The notes below the pieces were generated by a model that did no database searches, had not been told where the DNA came from, and was given only the letters and a program-made list of their open reading frames with translations. Positions 60,655-64,000 of a stretch of 64,000 nucleotides of DNA are shown here, piece after piece. The stretch covers positions 16,264 through 80,263 of the forward strand of contig JBCCHB010000073.1 of assembly GCA_039028975.1 (NCBI GenBank). Reading direction: 5' to 3'. The translations under genes and the position numbers were made by a program. How positions within the stretch are numbered: the first letter of the stretch is position 1; each line of letters starts with the position of its first letter. This stretch comes from JAHBNG01 sp039028975. Its GTDB lineage: Bacteria > Chloroflexota > Anaerolineae > Caldilineales > Caldilineaceae.

Positions 60655-61388
60655 CAAGTAACGGGTGTCCTGTTCAAGAGGTCCCTACACTGACCTTGGA
60701 AGATACGGCCCGGTTAATGCAGGTCATGGTTGAAGATTGCTACATCACTCATTTGCAGATGATGGAAAATGGCGGACGCTGCTTGGCTGAGTTGTCTCGC
60801 CGCCTGCTGGATAACGATGTGGTTGACCGCCCAATAACGCTTCTTTCTGGTCGTAGGGGATGCGGTGGCATTGGGTTGGTCGCGGCCCGACATCTTCACA
60901 ATTGGGGGGCCTGGGTGCAGGTTGTTACGACCCACCCTGCAGAGCAACACAGTGGATTGCCTGCTTTTCATTTGGCAGCACTCCAATCGGCGGATGTGGC
61001 AACGACTTGGGCCGACGATGGCTGGGAGCTTCCACCTGCCGATCTCGTCGTTGATGCGCTGATCGGAACTGGCTTAATTGAGTCGCCCCAAGGAACCACC
61101 CGGGAGCTAATTCTGCTAGCCAATAGCAGCCACGCTCCGGTTCTTAGTGTGGATATGCCAACTGGCATGGCCCCAAATACAGGAGAACTGACTTCGCCAC
61201 ACATATCGGCCGGGGCGACCCTTTCTATGGGTATACCGAAACGCGGTCTCGGTAGGGAAGAAAATCAAGCTGTCTATGGAACACTCTATGTAGCCGATAT
61301 CGGCATACCCGAGACAGCCTTTGAGAAAGCAGAAGTGACGATGCCAAACTTATTTGCGCATGATACAGTTGTTCAAATTACCATTTAG
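60651..61388 (+). CDS. YjeF_N-like protein (NAD(P)H-hydrate epimerase family)
   Basis: A 245-residue protein with the YjeF N-terminal fold. VDALIGTGL and VDMPTGM correspond to the VDALFGTGL and VDIPSG motifs of the epimerase. The loop that normally reads GxGNNGGDG is here GRRGCGGIG, so the conserved Asp of that loop is missing. The bifunctional Nnr kinase half is absent. The epimerase repairs hydrated NADH; whether this divergent copy is active is doubtful. It overlaps the acetyltransferase stop by 4 bases and is followed after 10 bases by the thiamine pyrophosphokinase gene. Confidence 0.8.
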   Translation: MTSNGCPVQEVPTLTLEDTARLMQVMVEDCYITHLQMMENGGRCLAELSRRLLDNDVVDRPITLLSGRRGCGGIGLVAARHLHNWGAWVQVVTTHPAEQHSGLPAFHLAALQSADVATTWADDGWELPPADLVVDALIGTGLIESPQGTTRELILLANSSHAPVLSVDMPTGMAPNTGELTSPHISAGATLSMGIPKRGLGREENQAVYGTLYVADIGIPETAFEKAEVTMPNLFAHDTVVQITI

Positions 61389-61398
61389 GTGAATTTCT

Positions 61399-62055
61399 AT
61401 GCGGGCGATAATTTTTGTGAACGGGATTGTCACGGATACTGATTGGATAGCCGGTCTAATCGAGGCGGATGATTACCTTATTGGAGCTGATGGAGGGACC
61501 TACCACTGTTTAAATAGTGGTCACGTCCCCCACCTTATCGTCGGTGACCTAGACAGCCTGGATCCTGCCACGAAGGAACGACTGAGCAGTGAGGGCGTAT
61601 CCATTGCAGAGTACCCGTGCGAGAAAGATCAGACAGATCTAGAACTAGCTATTGAATTGGCGGTTCAAAAGTGCTCCGACGTCATTCTCGTTGGTGCACT
61701 CGGAGGACGGTTGGATCAAATGCTTGCCAATTTGCTCATACTGGCCCAGCGAGATTGGCAAGCATCCATAAAAATTGTCGATAATCAGCAAGTAGCAGAG
61801 TCGATCCGAGGAGGTGAAACAGTACGCTTATCAGGTCAGATAGGTGATACGTTTAGCGCCATTCCGCTCTCTAATGAGGTCACAGGTGTCACGTACACTG
61901 GCTTTCGTTACCCTCTGAACAACGCCACATTAGCTTTGGGGAGCACGTGGGGCGTTAGCAACGAGTTTGCTGCCGAGGAAGCCACAGTTGCTATCGAATC
62001 TGGGATTTTGCTGCTCATTACGATGAGGCATAAGCCCGCTCACCGTGCTCACTAA
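61399..62055 (+). CDS. thiN: Thiamine pyrophosphokinase
   Basis: A 218-residue enzyme that makes thiamine diphosphate from thiamine and ATP. The typical segments are GADGGTYHCL (about 30-39), the substrate/metal site VGDLDSLDP (about 48-56), the acidic EKDQTDLELAIE (about 74-85) and GALGGRLDQMLANL (about 95-108). The C-terminal domain with TYTGFRYPLNNATL is also of this family. Length is normal. It ends 38 bases inside the convergent ammonium transporter gene. ThDP made here would supply the ThDP enzyme at 9996-11125. Confidence 0.92.
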   Translation: MRAIIFVNGIVTDTDWIAGLIEADDYLIGADGGTYHCLNSGHVPHLIVGDLDSLDPATKERLSSEGVSIAEYPCEKDQTDLELAIELAVQKCSDVILVGALGGRLDQMLANLLILAQRDWQASIKIVDNQQVAESIRGGETVRLSGQIGDTFSAIPLSNEVTGVTYTGFRYPLNNATLALGSTWGVSNEFAAEEATVAIESGILLLITMRHKPAHRAH

Positions 62056-63247
62056 TATCAAGTCCCGCTTCTTCTTCTTCGGGCGAGACCCGTAGCCCCC
62101 AAATCCCATCCAGAATTTTGGCAATGACAAAGGTGACGATAAACGCAAAGGCTGCGGCCACCACCACTGTAATTAGTTGCGCCACAAACTGCCCTGGATT
62201 TCCATAAAAGAGACCATCTGCCGCGCCTGGATTGATGGATGTGGTGGCGAATAGACCTGTAGCCAATGCACCCCAGATACCTGACATGCCGTGGCAGGCA
62301 AATACATCTAGCGATTCATCCAATCCACGACTCTCTACAAATTTGATCGTGTAATAGCTAACAGGGGCAGCTACAGCACCAATAAGCAGCGCAGACATAG
62401 GCGTCACAAAGCCGGCAGCCGGGGTAATGGCCACAAGTCCACAAACCGCACCGGTGACAATCCCCATAACGCCGGGCTTATCGTCTGACCACGCAAGCAG
62501 CATCCAGACAACCATCGCAGCGGCGGCGGCGGTGTTGGTGTTCAGCAATGCCGCAACAGCAATGCCATCTGCAGCCAGAGAGCTACCACCATTAAAGCCA
62601 AACCAGCCCATCCACAACAACCCTGCACCCAAGACTGTATAAGGAATGTTATGAGGTTCAAAGTGTCGCTCCCCAAAGCCTTTACGCGCTCGGATGACCA
62701 TGGCAAAGGCCAAGGCCGACAGACCTGCTGAAATATGTACAACCGTACCGCCAGCAAAATCGAGCGCACCCAGGCCATCACCACCAAACCAACCGCCACT
62801 GCCCCAAACCCAATGACAGATAGGATCATAGACTAGCGTTGCCCATAAAATGATGAAGACCAAATATGATTTAAAGCGGATGCGCTCTACAAAGGCACCG
62901 GTGATTAAGGCAGGCGTAATGATGGCAAAAGTCATCTGAAATGCCACAAAGAGATAGCCAGGTAGGTTCCCTGCGTAATCCCCAGCCTCTGTGCCGATGC
63001 CAGCCAGCCCAAGATGATTCAGCCCGCCAATAAAACCACCAATATTTTCACCAAATGAGAGGCTGTAGCCAAAGAGTATCCATTGAATACTGATGACCCC
63101 CATCGTAATTATACTAAGATTGAGGGTGGACAAAATATTTTTCTGACGTACCATTCCTCCATAAAAGAAGGCTAAGGCAGGAGTCATCATTAAAACGAGA
63201 GCTGTAGAGACAAGGATCCAAGCGGTATCGCCCGAATTGATTTCCAT
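62018..63247 (-). CDS. amt: Ammonium transporter Amt
   Basis: A 409-residue, eleven-helix channel of the Amt/Mep family that conducts ammonium into the cell. The family marks are PALAFFYGGMVRQKN (helix 1), FVERIRFKSYLVF, and the pore histidines in GGTVVHISAG and DVFACHGMSGIWG. The start at 63247 is chosen because AAAGGA precedes it; a longer frame opens 9 codons earlier. No glnK gene, the usual partner, is next to it in the window. The end overlaps the convergent thiamine pyrophosphokinase gene by 38 bases. Confidence 0.95.
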   Translation of the reverse strand: MEINSGDTAWILVSTALVLMMTPALAFFYGGMVRQKNILSTLNLSIITMGVISIQWILFGYSLSFGENIGGFIGGLNHLGLAGIGTEAGDYAGNLPGYLFVAFQMTFAIITPALITGAFVERIRFKSYLVFIILWATLVYDPICHWVWGSGGWFGGDGLGALDFAGGTVVHISAGLSALAFAMVIRARKGFGERHFEPHNIPYTVLGAGLLWMGWFGFNGGSSLAADGIAVAALLNTNTAAAAAMVVWMLLAWSDDKPGVMGIVTGAVCGLVAITPAAGFVTPMSALLIGAVAAPVSYYTIKFVESRGLDESLDVFACHGMSGIWGALATGLFATTSINPGAADGLFYGNPGQFVAQLITVVVAAAFAFIVTFVIAKILDGIWGLRVSPEEEEAGLDISEHGERAYASS

Positions 63248-64000
63248 GAGGTTTTCCTTTCTTGAGATATGCAAAAATTGCCACCACGAATCGAAGCAAA
63301 TAGCTACGCTAATGCCTTGATTTCACGGTTAGCTGGGTCGGGTGAGGGGATATCACAACCTAACTTAGGAACCAAGATCAAATAAAACCTGAAACTTCGA
63401 TTCTGTCGTATCGAATACCCGGGAGATCTTTGTTTGGTTTTATTAAATTTCCGTTCCTTATCCTTAACATAGCAGATAGACAGCATACCTATAGTGCTTT
63501 ATATTCAGGCTCCGCATAAAATTTCACGATCCCTCTTAGGGGAGCAATGTAATTCTGCGCAACAGCCGATGTAGCGCCTTTACCATTTTGCTGCGTAGAT
63601 CAAGGATATTTAATTGTACTTTTTGGCGTCAGGGAGACTTTCCTGTGCATTCAGCACATACAACAATGTAAATTGTATCCCCAATGAATTCAATCACAAA
63701 TATGCATGAAGTTTGGTTATATTGGTTGTAAATTTTGCACAATTGACTTGCATATGTCTACTGTAAGCAGAAAACTGCAGATGTACAGATAAAATAGGGC
63801 CAGGAGATTGAATAGGCTTTTCAGAAGATTTTTTCTCTTTAACCAGTATAATATGAGGGGGTTGAAAGGTGAGATTATCTCCGACCGAATGAGAGACTTG
63901 ACAAGATGAGTATGCTAAAGGGATGAAGAACGAAAAATCATCCCAAAGACCGCTGGAAAGTCTGGCATGTGTAGTGCCAGAATGTGAAGTATACGGCCAA
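63248..64000. other. Non-coding stretch upstream of amt, no gene seen
   Basis: No supported reading frame or RNA gene. The promoter of amt should be near 63260-63350. The remainder up to the window end is A/T-rich and shows only a weak family-1-like end (TTCAGGCTCCG near 63504). A gene may begin beyond the window. Confidence 0.4.

Noticed and set aside
63500..63530. Possible further copy of the family 1 palindrome
   Set aside because: Only a short match to one end (TTCAGGCTCCG) is seen and no second arm follows.

Overview
The window most likely comes from a member of the Chloroflexota (Anaerolineae/Caldilineae-like filamentous bacteria). The evidence is a mid-range GC content, very large multi-domain secreted proteins rich in SdrD_B-like and beta-sandwich modules, SARP-like (BTAD) regulators fused to NB-ARC ATPase and TPR modules, GT-C-type membrane glycosyltransferases with a lineage-style soluble tail, and C-termini of the type 'FLP-hydrophobic'. 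This assignment is an inference from gene content; no ribosomal RNA or tRNA gene was seen. About 40 protein genes are supported.

Layout. 1-730: end of an unrecognised membrane protein. 914-12504: a catabolic and uptake cluster, all on the + strand: two amino-acid-oxidase-fold flavoenzymes with a small YdhR-like protein between them, an ABC importer (two permeases, ATPase, NMT1/THI5-like lipoprotein), a hydantoinase-B-type protein, a two-subunit ThDP enzyme of the sulfopyruvate-decarboxylase type and a third flavoenzyme. Start/stop overlaps argue for co-transcription in blocks. 12510-13926: two paralogous four-helix membrane proteins divergent from a TetR regulator, with two copies of a palindromic operator between them. 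14092-15636: a sulfatase. 16034-20806: a 1590-residue exoprotein. 21941-33461: acetoacetyl-CoA synthetase, a fructosamine-kinase-like protein with a GNAT partner, a YbhN-like membrane protein, two GT-C-like glycosyltransferases, a lipoprotein and RsmD. 33634-53021: a BTAD/NB-ARC/TPR regulator followed by a minus-strand exoprotein block (LysM protein, metzincin-like protein, YceI lipoprotein, clostripain-like C11 peptidase, reprolysin-like protease). 53733-56961: a second BTAD/NB-ARC regulator whose TPR part lies in a separate overlapping frame, facing a 51-codon gene for a secreted-type peptide ending in a Cys/Gly-rich tail. 57719-63247: a coiled-coil membrane protein, GNAT, YjeF_N-like protein, thiamine pyrophosphokinase and an Amt ammonium transporter.

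The most interesting material lies between genes. (1) Arrays of 11-bp direct repeats (core CGCCACGAA) occur at three loci; one is just upstream of the second BTAD regulator and matches the helical-turn spacing known for SARP operators. (2) A dispersed palindromic element of about 75-90 bp, with TATACT ends, occurs in at least nine intergenic copies; in most copies the two arms pair with each other although the inner stem sequence differs between copies. (3) A second 54-bp palindromic element has two copies, and an 81-bp MITE-like element sits between 8-bp direct repeats. (4) The 51-residue peptide next to the split BTAD/NB-ARC/TPR locus, together with the 11-bp arrays, could form a regulator-peptide system; this is a hypothesis only.

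Several genes look damaged or variable: a small gene at 43409-43782 that needs one added base in an A5 run to give a well-positioned start, a split regulator at 55679-55697, a remnant open frame carrying a 79-bp duplication at 59740-60040, and a 14-bp minisatellite inside a glycosyltransferase gene that stays open in all three phases.
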